From: Synaphobranchus kaupii
Taxonomy: Eukaryota > Chordata > Actinopteri > Anguilliformes > Synaphobranchidae
DNA length: 64,000 nt
Assembly (NCBI GenBank): GCA_029718625.1
Contig: CM056379.1
Span: 69,744,670-69,808,669 of the forward strand
Direction of reading: 5' to 3'
Every line of letters starts with the position of its first letter. Position 1 is the first letter of the stretch. Positions 32,960 to 42,055 of the stretch are shown here, in pieces. A model generated the notes under the pieces. It had not been told where the DNA came from and ran no database searches. It saw only the letters and a list, made by a program, of their open reading frames with translations. The translations under genes and the position numbers were made by a program.

Positions 32960-33735
32960 CCCCAAATACTTCACCTCCCGCCAGAAGAACTGGTACTTTT
33001 GGGGCTGCAGCTTCAATCCGTGCTGGGCCAGCTATTGGAACACCCCCTCCAGATGCTCTACGTGGGCCTGGAAGTCAGGAGAATACACGATGATGTCGTC
33101 AAGATAAATAAGCAATGATTTGTTCACCTGATCTCCCAGGCACCGCTGCATCAGCAGCTGAAACTGCATCCGGTTGAACTGGTATAAGCCCATGGCAGTG
33201 GCAAAGGTCGTCTTCTCGTGGTCCGCAGGGTCGACCTCCACCTGCCAGTAGCTACTGGCCAGATCCAGGGTGGAATACCACTCTGCCCAGTTCAGGCCCG
33301 TCAATGACTCCACAATCCTGGGCAGAGGGTAGGGTAGGGTAGTCCATGCAGAAGCGCCATGCCCCATCTTTCTTCCTCACGAGGACCACCGGCACGGCCT
33401 ATGGGCTGGCACTCTCGGCGATCACCCCGCTCTCTAGCATCTCCCCCAGCAGGGACCACAACTCTAGAAAAAGACTAGGAGGGAGAGGGCGATACCTTTC
33501 GTGGCTAGGGGGAGCCTCTCCTGTAGGGATGCTATGGAGAACAGCATCGGTCTTACCAAAGTCCTCCTCGTGGGCCGCAAACACTGCCAAATCAGCTCCT
33601 GAAACCGTTGTTGTTAGTCAGGTGTCAGCCCCTCCACCTCCGGCAGGTCTAATAGGCCGGACCCGGATGGTGCCTGGGTGGTCCGGACATCAACAACCAC
33701 CTCTCCGGGGCTGGGGGTCTGCAGTTGATACTATA
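32960..33735 (-). pseudogene. Gypsy B: reverse transcriptase
   Basis: The palm block has 'LLIYLDDIIVYS' (YLDD near 33100) and 'WYSTLDLASSYWQVEVD' (near 33270). The N-terminal part (33590-33399, 'MLESGVIAESASP') is in another frame. The L2 copy C insertion separates it from the protease. Confidence 0.85.
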
Positions 33736-33756
33736 GACATCATATTCTCCTCCGCA

Positions 33757-35255
33757 GGCTAGAAAATTTAGTTAGTCTTACCGGGCATGCTCTTTTGTGG
33801 TTTAAATCTTATCTCTATGATAGATCCCAGTTTGTTAGGGTAAATAATCAGTCCTCTGAATTTTCTAGGGTGAACTTTGGAGTACCATAAGGATCGGTTT
33901 TGGGTCCTCTGCTCTTTTCCCTGTACATGCTCCCTCTTGGGAACATTATAAGCAGACATGGTGTTAACTACCACTTCTATGCAGATGACACACAGCTTTA
34001 TATATCAGTAAGCCAGGTGAAGTTGACCAGTTGTCTAAATTAGAGATGCAAAGGCCTGGATGACCTAAAATTTCCTCTTATTGAACTCAGATAAGACTGA
34101 GATATTAGTATTAGGTCCCAAATCCCTTTGAGATAAATTCTTACAGTTTTCCTTAAATTTAGATTGCTTCTCTGTCTCCGCCAACAAGGTTGTTAAAAAC
34201 CTTGGTGGAACTATTGATTCAGATCTCTCCTTTCAGCCCCATATTAACAATATCACAAGAATGGCCTTCTTCCACCTGAGTAATATATCTAAATTAAGGA
34301 GGGTGTTGTCCCTGGAGGATGCTGAAAATACTAGATTACTGTAATGCTTTATTGTCTGGTTGCACTGGCTTAGCCCTGAATCGTCTCCAACTTGTACAGA
34401 ATGCAGCTGCTAGGGTTCTTACTAGAACCAAGAAATGGGAGCATATCAGCCCTGTGCTCAAAACACTTAATTGGCTGCCTGTCAAATTCAGAATCGACTA
34501 CAAGATTTTACTTCTAGCGTTTAAAGCTTTAAATGGTTTGGCCCCAGAATATCTTAGTGACTTACTCATTCCTTACTGTTCTCCTAGATTACTTCGCTCT
34601 CAAAGTGCTGGCTATTTGAAAATTCCTACTATATCTAAAATTACAATGGGTGGCAGAGCCTTCTCTTACAGAGCTCCTTTCTTATGGAATAATCTTCCCA
34701 TGTATGTTCGGGCTTCAGACACACTTTCTGTCTTTAAGTGTAGGCTAAAAACATACCTCTTTAGTAAATCCTATAGTTAAGAGAAGGCGCTAACCTTCTC
34801 TTTTCCTCTTTCACCCTGAGCTGCAGATTACTCTGGCCCATCCCCCCTTGCCCTGAGTTTGCAGACTGCTCCAGTCATGCCCCTCACCCTGAGTTTGCAG
34901 ACTGCTCCAGTCCTGTCCGTCCTTTGGTTTATCCTCCCGACTTGATGCAACCGGAGTCCCAGATGCACCACCCCGCCCCTTTGAATTAATTATTGAATTG
35001 AGTATTACCATTCAGTCCACCTTTAGTTTAAACCGGGCCGGCCAGCGAAGGATGGGCACCCCCTCTCTAGCCAGGTTCCTTCCGAGATTTCTTCCCACTG
35101 GGGAGTTTTTTCTCGCCAATGTTGAGTGTTTTTTCTCCCCTACCGGGGAGTTTTTTTGTTTTTTTTTGCTCAATTTTCCTTGTGCAGCGTCTTTGTGAGA
35201 GTTCTCTGAAAAAAGCACTATTCAAATAAAATTGAATTGAATTGAATTGACACAT
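33757..35255 (+). mobile_element. L2/Maui LINE copy C, 5'-truncated
   Basis: Plus strand. RT palm text '[10 protein letters not shown]' is near 33980. An open C-terminal part runs 34319-34780 ('DYCNALLSGC' to 'GRAFSYRAPFLWNNLPMY'). The 3' untranslated region has three copies of a ~45-bp unit ('gagtttgcagactgctccag', about 34820-34920). The element ends with the teleost L2 tail 'attcaaataaaattgaattg' repeated to 35249. It has stops upstream and is not functional. Confidence 0.85.
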
Positions 35256-35395
35256 CAGTGCCCCCGGCTGCGCCCCCCGCATCACTTCCCCCCAACAGTG
35301 CTGGATGAAATTCATCCCCAACACCCCCCATTCAGAGCCCAAACAGTCATCCCGCACTATGACCACGCCTTTACCTGGCACGTGTACTCACCCGA

Positions 35396-35614
35396 CTATG
35401 AAATCACAGCGTAGCTACCAAACGGGATCTGGAGACCGTTGGCCGCACGCAGGTTAAGCCACTCCAAGACGGCGGGATTCTGCATGGGCCTGTCCCTCAA
35501 CCACCGCTGGTAGTACCCCTCACTGAACAAGGTGACCTGTGAGCTAGTGTCCAATAAGCACGGGAACCATCGGCCACCGACCTCCACCTCCACCTGGGGG
35601 CACCTGCCCAGCAC
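35396..35614 (-). pseudogene. Gypsy B: protease remnant
   Basis: The minus strand reads 'FPCLLDTSSQVTLFSEGYYQ', a retropepsin-like active site with DTS in place of DTG/DSG, as in some fish gypsy families. Only the core is left. Confidence 0.65.
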
Positions 35615-35880
35615 TCCTCCCCTCTGCTGCTACATGTCCCGCACCTCCACACTCATGACAGATGGGCCTTCCTCACTCGTCCCACCGATAAGGGAAGGAG
35701 TGCTGATCTGAAAGGGGAGCATAGGGGATAGTTATTATCAGCTCCCCTGGCCTCAGTGCCCCCGGAGGAGGGGGCAACGGGGCCCGGAGTGTACTGTTGT
35801 CTCAACTCGGGAACGAGGGTCCTCCCTAAGGCTGTCAGCTGGTCCTGCAGTTCCTGGCTCAGCTCCTTCTTTACGTCCTC

Positions 35881-36159
35881 CTACCACTGTTCAAGGTCAA
35901 ATTCTGGCCGGACAGGTGGCTCCCGCATGGCCAGGGAAGCCGCTGGGGTCTGGCTTGCTGACCCCTCCCCCCGGAGCTCCCTCTCTAGGGTACGAGCCTC
36001 CATGGTCACCTGGCGGAACGTGAGGCGGTCTTGGCGTTGAACCTGCCACTGTAATTCTCGCTTGACTGGCCCGTCGTCCAGCCGCAAGAGGAATTGATCC
36101 CGCAACAGGATGTCATCCTCCTCCACACACGAACCAGGGGAACGCCAAACTTGTACCAC
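35881..36159 (-). pseudogene. Gypsy B: gag remnant
   Basis: Charged, arginine- and glutamate-rich minus-strand frame ('LLRDQFLLRLDDGPVKRELQ') typical of gypsy gag capsid C-termini ('LRDQFLLRL..'). It lies upstream of the protease remnant on the same strand and next to the LTR-like sequence at 36273. Confidence 0.6.
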
Positions 36160-36272
36160 CGGCGGGACCAGGCCCCTGAGGGTTTACCGCACCCTGCCCA
36201 TCCATACTACCTAGTATACTGTCGGAGAGTATATGAAGGTGGATCCTGCCGACTATGGCAAAATTTCGTCAC

Positions 36273-36618
36273 TGTTTGAAAGCAGGCAAATCCCGTGCCC
36301 TACTCCGGACCAGGTTTCTTTTTACAGAATCCACCACTCCCCAAGCAGTACACCAGGCAGTAAAAGGCAAAAATGATATTTTATTGGGTACACAAAAGTT
36401 CATAAAAAGTTGGTCACACAACACAATCTGGCAGAGCAATGCCCGACTGTGGGTCCCTTATCCTCCCCCACTCTCTTTCTCCAATCCTGCCGGACGCAGC
36501 CGACCCCTCCCACAGCTAAGCGTGCCTCCCCACACCACACACAATACACACTGTCACTCACCCCACACACACTGTGCTTGTTTCACGCTTTGTTAGGTTA
36601 CTGTAGGAAAAATGGCAT
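36273..36618 (-). repeat. LTR-like repeat, copy 2 (probable gypsy B 5' LTR)
   Basis: It matches 2778-3130 almost base for base and lies just upstream of the gypsy B gag on the minus strand, ending in ..CA when read that way, so it is probably that element's 5' LTR end. It is cut at 36606-36618 by the LINE; a few more bases continue at 39890-39911 before the Tc1 foldback. Confidence 0.6.
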
Positions 36619-39600
36619 GGGGGGGACATGGCAAACACCTTCTCGTGGTGTCCCCCGTCAGTAACTTATGACTGCCAATCGCAATCATAAGCGAAACAGA
36701 ATTTGCCAGTTTAGGGCCCTCACCCGGGCTGGTGCTCGGCTGCAGTCGGGGAGGAGAGCCGGTGGTGATTACTCCGCTGGCCTCCAACCCAGAATACTGC
36801 AGCTGAACACCGAAGGACTCACCTCCAACAAGATCAGCGTCATCGAGGAGCTGGCCTATACCACCAAGGCCCTCGTCATCCTCCTCCAGGAGACCCACTG
36901 CTTTTCAGCAGATAAGCTAGTATTACCAAATTTCACACTAGCTGGGTCTATCCTAAGCAGGAAACACGGCCTTGCCACGTTTGTCCATGAAAGGCTGAGC
37001 TGGACTCTCGCCGATCAATCTCCGGCTGACTCGGAGATTGAGTGGTTGTGCGTGGACGTTGCCGGTTTTAAAATTGTAAACGTCTACAAGCCTCCCCCCT
37101 CGCGATTCACGCCGGTGTCTGTCCCGGTGTTCCCCCACCCCTGTCTCTATGCTGGCGACTTTAACTGTCAGCATGAAGACTGGGGGTACAATACCAACAC
37201 ACCCAACGGAGAGAACCTGGCTGCTTGGGCAGCTAACAACTGCCTGGCCCTGTTATACGATCCAAAGGGTGCAGCCAGCTTTCTCTCCGGTCGCTGGAAC
37301 ACTGGGACGAATCCTGACGTGGCATTTGCGAGTGTCGGTGCAGACAACCAGCTCCCGGACAGACGTGTGCTCGGAAAGTTCCCGCGGTCCCAACATCGAC
37401 CATCGCTGATAACCGTGCCTAAACTCGTGGACTCTATCCCGAGTGAGCCGGTGAAGCGATGGAATTTCCGTAAGGCCAATTGGAAACGCTTCCGCCTCTT
37501 CACTAACAAATCCACGTGGCGTCTCCCATCGCCTAATACCAACAACGTGGATGAGGCATACCGGGACTTCTGTGGCATGTTAGTGAAAGCGACCAAGAAA
37601 TCCATCCCACGCGGACGTCGCAATAGCTACAAACCGTGCTGGGATGCGGAGTGCGAGAACCTCTACCGCGTTTTCCTTCGGGCTCCTGCCGGAACCGAGT
37701 CAAACAGGGCTGCTACAGCCCTGTTGTCAAGACTCGGCCGGAGGAGACAAGAGCGCTGGGAGGAGGCTGTCAATTCCATCGACTTCTCGCACTCCAGCCG
37801 CAAGGCATGGAGTATCCTGAACAACCTCACTGGCAGGTCAAGACACTCCCCTCGTCACTGCCCCATTTCTGCAAATAAAATCGCATCACAATTTGTGAAA
37901 AATGGGGTATACGAGGGTAAAGACCGCGAGTCATCACGACTCGTGGCAAAAGAAGTGTCTGACCTCTGGAGGGCCCCAACATCTAGCAGCGATAACATCT
38001 CCGGTGAATTCACACCGGAGGAGTTCGCTGCCGCCCTCCAGCACCTAAAGCCAGGAAAAGCTCCGGGCCCTGATTCCATCTGCCCGGAGCTTATACTCCA
38101 TGCCGCACCTGCCCTGAAGTCCTGGTTAAGAGCTTTCCTCTCTTCCTGCTTGCACCAACTCAAGATCCCCAAAATCTGGAGAAGAGCCCTAGTTGTCGCG
38201 ATCCCTAAGCCGAATAAGCCTGAAGGGGATCCTAAGAGCTACCGTCCCATCTCTTTGCTCTGCATCCCCTTCAAGATCCTCGAGCGTCTTATCTACGCCC
38301 GCGTCGAACCGATCGTCGACCCACTGCTCCCTCGGGAGCAGGCCGGGTTCCGACGCGGGAGATCGACCGTAGACCAAGTCACTTTGATGACTCAAGACAT
38401 CGAGGACAGCTTTTCGTTCAAGAAGAAGGCCGGAGCCGTTTTTGTCGATCTGACGGCTGCCTATGATACCGTATGGCACCGCGGCCTCACCTGCAAGCTG
38501 CTCCGCCTGCTGCCGGACAGGCACATGGTCAGTATGATCCTGGAGCTTGTCCGAAATCGCAGCTTTAACCTTACCACCGGTAGCGGACAGCAAAGCAGGT
38601 TACGACGCCTCAAGAACGGCGTCCCCCAGGGATCTGTCCTGGCCCCCCTCCTCTATAATATCTACACTTATGACTTGCCTGATACAGTCTCGCGGAAGTA
38701 TGCCTACGCGGATGACCTCGCGTTGGTGTACTCCGCTGGAGACTGGCAGTCATTGGAGGGGACTTTGAGCCAGGACATGCAGACACTAGTGGCATACCTC
38801 TGGAAATGGAGGTTGAAGCTCAGCGAGGCAAAGACGGTGTCGGCGGCCTTCCATCTTAACAACAGGGAGGCTAAACGTGAGCTCCGAATATATATTGGCG
38901 GAACACCCCTGCCATGCTGCGCTGAGCCAATCTACCTCGGCGTGACATTGGACAGGTCGCTCACGTTTCGCCGACACCTTGAGTCACTGCGCAAGAAGTT
39001 AACATCTCGTGTGGCATTGATGAGGCGACTAGTCGGGTCAGGCTGGGGCGCCGACGCAAGAACATTGCGTACGGCAGCCCTGGCCCTTGTTTACTTGACG
39101 AGTGAGTACTGCGCACCGGTATGGTGTCGCAGTGCCCACACCCGCCTCATCGATACGCCCATCAACGAAGCCTTGCGCATCGTGACAGGATGCCTGCGTC
39201 CCACTCCCGTGGACAATCTTCCCATTCTTGCAGGCATCCAGCCCGCTGGGCTTCGCCGCGCGGGAGCCACAGCACGTCTCGCGTGCCGGGCCATGGAGCC
39301 AAACCATCTGCTCCACGAAAGGCTCGCTGTAATTGCTGAGCCTCCCCGGCGCCTTAAGTCGAGACACCCATTTGTGCCTGCCGCACAGGAATTCCTGCAG
39401 CAATGCAGTGATCTTAACATCAGTGCGGCACGGTGGGCGGATTACATCTGGAGCACGGAGTGGGAGGAGAACACCTCTAGACTCCGTGACTTCATCCCAG
39501 ACGTCGGTTTTCCCCCTATTGGGGTGGACCTGCCTAGACTGGCATGGGTGAGGCTTAACCGCCTCCGGACCGGCGTTGGGCGCTTCCGCTCATCGATGCA

Positions 39601-39889
39601 CAGATGGGGCTTGGCTTCTTGCGCAGCCTGCGAGTGTGGCGCGGAGGAACAAACCGCAGACCATGTCATCCTGGACTGCCCGATTTATCGGGCACCCAAT
39701 GGGATGCATGGTCTGTCGGTTCTGGATGATGACACGGTGACGTGGCTACTGGAGGTGTGCCCTGAAATATAGTCCGGGTGAACCCCTCCCCAGGCTCGGG
39801 GTGGTAAAAGGATAGCCCCTCGGCCCCGAGCCTGGGGATGTGGGACAAAAAGATCCTACCCAAACGAAGAAGAAGAAGAAGAAGAAGAA
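36619..39889 (+). mobile_element. LINE with intact ORF, 13-bp TSD and (GAA)n tail
   Basis: A 3271-bp insertion flanked by the perfect 13-bp repeat GGAAAAATGGCAT (36606-36618 and 39890-39902). The 3' end is a (GAA)n run (about 39865-39890) which merges with the target repeat. Target-primed integration is thus well supported. It is GC-richer than its surroundings. The single long frame is undamaged, so this is among the youngest insertions in the window. Confidence 0.92.
36668..39772 (+). CDS. LINE endonuclease-reverse transcriptase (1034 aa)
   Basis: One open frame. The AP-like endonuclease (about 40-250) has LQLNTEG (N47), LLQETH (E75), YAGDFN (D164, N166), NPD (D217) and SQHRPSL (His 243). 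The reverse transcriptase (about 440-760) has GKAPGPDS, GVPQGSVLAP (651-660) and YAYADDLALVYS with the catalytic DD at 682-683. The C-terminus carries a CxC...H...C cluster, 'CAACECGAEEQTADHVILDC', as in Jockey/I/RTE-like LINEs. It nicks target DNA and reverse-transcribes its own RNA. No separate ORF1 is seen, so the copy may be 5'-truncated or of a one-ORF family. The clade is not fixed by eye. Confidence 0.9.
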   Translation: MTANRNHKRNRICQFRALTRAGARLQSGRRAGGDYSAGLQPRILQLNTEGLTSNKISVIEELAYTTKALVILLQETHCFSADKLVLPNFTLAGSILSRKHGLATFVHERLSWTLADQSPADSEIEWLCVDVAGFKIVNVYKPPPSRFTPVSVPVFPHPCLYAGDFNCQHEDWGYNTNTPNGENLAAWAANNCLALLYDPKGAASFLSGRWNTGTNPDVAFASVGADNQLPDRRVLGKFPRSQHRPSLITVPKLVDSIPSEPVKRWNFRKANWKRFRLFTNKSTWRLPSPNTNNVDEAYRDFCGMLVKATKKSIPRGRRNSYKPCWDAECENLYRVFLRAPAGTESNRAATALLSRLGRRRQERWEEAVNSIDFSHSSRKAWSILNNLTGRSRHSPRHCPISANKIASQFVKNGVYEGKDRESSRLVAKEVSDLWRAPTSSSDNISGEFTPEEFAAALQHLKPGKAPGPDSICPELILHAAPALKSWLRAFLSSCLHQLKIPKIWRRALVVAIPKPNKPEGDPKSYRPISLLCIPFKILERLIYARVEPIVDPLLPREQAGFRRGRSTVDQVTLMTQDIEDSFSFKKKAGAVFVDLTAAYDTVWHRGLTCKLLRLLPDRHMVSMILELVRNRSFNLTTGSGQQSRLRRLKNGVPQGSVLAPLLYNIYTYDLPDTVSRKYAYADDLALVYSAGDWQSLEGTLSQDMQTLVAYLWKWRLKLSEAKTVSAAFHLNNREAKRELRIYIGGTPLPCCAEPIYLGVTLDRSLTFRRHLESLRKKLTSRVALMRRLVGSGWGADARTLRTAALALVYLTSEYCAPVWCRSAHTRLIDTPINEALRIVTGCLRPTPVDNLPILAGIQPAGLRRAGATARLACRAMEPNHLLHERLAVIAEPPRRLKSRHPFVPAAQEFLQQCSDLNISAARWADYIWSTEWEENTSRLRDFIPDVGFPPIGVDLPRLAWVRLNRLRTGVGRFRSSMHRWGLASCAACECGAEEQTADHVILDCPIYRAPNGMHGLSVLDDDTVTWLLEVCPEI

Positions 39890-39891
39890 GG
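39865..39891 (+). repeat. (GAA)n 3' tail of the LINE
   Basis: About eight GAA/AGA units at the LINE 3' end, used instead of a poly(A) tail. Confidence 0.9.
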
Positions 39892-39913
39892 AAAAATGGC
39901 ATACGCACAAATA

Positions 39914-41075
39914 CAGTGCATCCGGAAAGTATTCACAGCGCTTCACTTTTTCCACATTTTGTTCTGTTACAGCCTTATTCCAAAATTGATTAAATTCATT
40001 TTTCCCCTCAAAATTCTACACACAACACCCCATAATGACAATGTGAAAAAAGTTTTTTTGAGATTTTTGCAAATTTATTAAAAATAAAAAAATAAAATTT
40101 CTCATTTACATAAGTATTCATACCCTTTGCTTTAACGTATTTTTAAAGTATCATATTTCATATTTGGTCGCATATCCTTTACATGCTGTTACTTCCTGAA
40201 GTCTGTGACCATCAACATCAAAAAACTGTCGATATCTTATTTTCAGGTACTGTTACAAGCGATACTATAACCTCTCTGCATTTGAATGGATCTCTATGGA
40301 AATTGGGGGGTGAGACTAGATTCAGCTGTAAATTACACTGGTACAGTATGGAACACATGCCTGGCTAAATGGCTGTAATTTATCAAGGGTCTGAGCTATC
40401 AAACGAGCCCCAAACCATCACTCTGTTGCCAGATATGGAGTAGATGTGGATGGATCACTGCAAGGGTTATTTCTCCGGACTCATTTTCCTATAGAACTAT
40501 GGGGAAAAAAGTCAGGAGAAACAACCCTTAAAGTGATCCATCCACATCTACTCCATATCTGGCAACAGAGTGATGGTTTGGGGCTTGTTTGAATGCTCAG
40601 ACCCTTGATAACTTACAGCCATTTAGCCAGCCATGTGTTCCATACTGTACCAGTGTAATTTACAGCTGAATCTAGTCTCACCCCCCAATTTCCATAGAGA
40701 TCCATTCAAATGCAGAGAGGTTATAGTATCGCTTGTAACAGTACCTGAAAATAAGATATCGACAGTTTTTTTCATGTTGATGGTCACAGACTTCAGGAAG
40801 TAACAGCATGTAAAGGATATGTGACCAAATATGAAATATGATACTTTAAAAATACGTTAAAGCAAAGGGTATGAATACTTATGTAAATGAGAAATTTTAT
40901 TTTTTTATTTTTAATAAATTTGCTAAAATCTCAAAAAAACTTTTTTCACATTGTCATTATGGGGTGTTGTGTGTAGATGTTTGAGGCAAAAAATGAACTC
41001 AATCTATTGTAGTATAAGTCTGTAACGTAATAAAGCGTGGAGAAGGTGAAAGGGTGGGGAGACTTTCCGGCTTGA

Positions 41076-41078
<3 letters not shown>
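39914..41078. mobile_element. Tc1-derived foldback (long palindrome)
   Basis: Flanked by TA (39912-39913 and 41079-41080). About 485-bp arms (40008-40492 and 40498-40986) are near-perfect reverse complements around a centre at about 40495. The left terminus is CAGTGCATCCGGAAAG-type; the right terminus is the different CAGTCAAGCCGGAAAG-type, almost identical to 29300-29411. It carries no transposase. A transcript crossing it would form a long hairpin. Confidence 0.9.

Positions 41079-41110
<32 letters not shown>
41079..41110. repeat. (TA)n microsatellite
   Basis: About 16 TA units directly adjoining the foldback, probably expanded from its TA target. Confidence 0.9.
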
Positions 41111-41112
<2 letters not shown>

Positions 41113-41129
41113 GATAGCTATATATAATA

Positions 41130-41260
41130 CCCATTCGTATTGTTAAAGCTGTAATTGATAATTTCAGAGAAATATGAATCCTATAATTGGAACGTCAATG
41201 ACTACCACTAGGGGGCGACCGTGGATAAGGAAACTAAAGAGCTAAATGGGATATTTCACT
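41130..41260 (+). mobile_element. Fragment of the TTAA-element family
   Basis: 'gttaaagctgtaattgataatttcag', 'aatcctataattgg' and 'ccactagggggcgac' match the right end of the 875-bp elements in order; the rest is missing. Confidence 0.55.
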
Positions 41261-41279
41261 TCGGTAACATCTTAAACTC

Positions 41280-41692
41280 TAGTTTCCTTATAAATAGGTT
41301 CATGACAGCCAAACTCATGTCTGTCTGTCTGTCTCGTTGCCAGTTCGTACTCTTGTGTCATAGTGAAACTCGGCCTGTGTTTAGCCATGTCCTGATTGCT
41401 TGCTTGTTTGTTTAACTTGTTCAGTTTTGTTTCCGTATTCCACCAACCTGCTTGTTCCCGTTCAGCCACTGCTCGCATTATCCTGCTGCTGCGAACCCCC
41501 GGTTGTTGTTCGTCATCAGTCCCGCTCCTGTTCCCGCAGCATCAGCCTGTCCTTTATTGCCCAACCCCACTTCCAGACCCTCACCTAGTGTTTCCTCTTT
41601 GTGTGTTAAATAAACGTGCTCCAACGGAGCTTATCATTGAGTCTGTCTCCGAGTCCTGCGTTTGGATCCACACCAGTGAAGGGAGTTCTAAC
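41280..41692 (+). repeat. Probable 5' LTR remnant of gypsy C
   Basis: It starts at a TATA-like 'cttataaatagg' and ends '..tctaaca' just before 'gaacaaactggcc'. The sushi-type element has '..gtaaca' before 'gaacgaactggcc' at its 5' LTR end. AATAAA lies near 41609. U3 is missing. Confidence 0.6.
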
Positions 41693-41710
41693 AGAACAAA
41701 CTGGCCAGCT

Positions 41711-42055
41711 ATGGACCCAGCGGACTCTGAGCAGCTCCACCACACCATCGCTTGCCAGGGAGCCATCATCAGCAAGCAGGGTTGCCATCTGGAGGAGATC
41801 CAGGAGGCCCTGAAGCAGGTGATTGACCAGGTGGGTCAGATGGGCACCCTCCTGACCCAGTTGGCGGTGCAGACACCTCTCCCCAGGCTACATCAAGGTC
41901 AGCCTACACCCGTGGTCAAGATGTCTGCTGCTGTTCCACCTCCGCCTCCCATGAACCCGTCTTTGGTGCCAGCTGCTTCCCCGGTCCAGGAGTCCCGCGT
42001 GCCGTACCCAGAGCGCTACCTAGGGGATCTGTGGAAGTGCAAGAGTTTCCTGCTG
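41711..42055 (+). pseudogene. gag: Gypsy C gag, N-terminal part
   Basis: It starts MDPADSEQLHHTIAC, clearly related to the gag at 9026. It keeps the coiled-coil-like and proline-rich parts and the start of the capsid ('PYPERYLGD'). A large deletion then joins it directly to the middle of the reverse transcriptase; the frame runs on for some 70 codons in the wrong register. Nucleocapsid and protease are gone. Confidence 0.85.
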
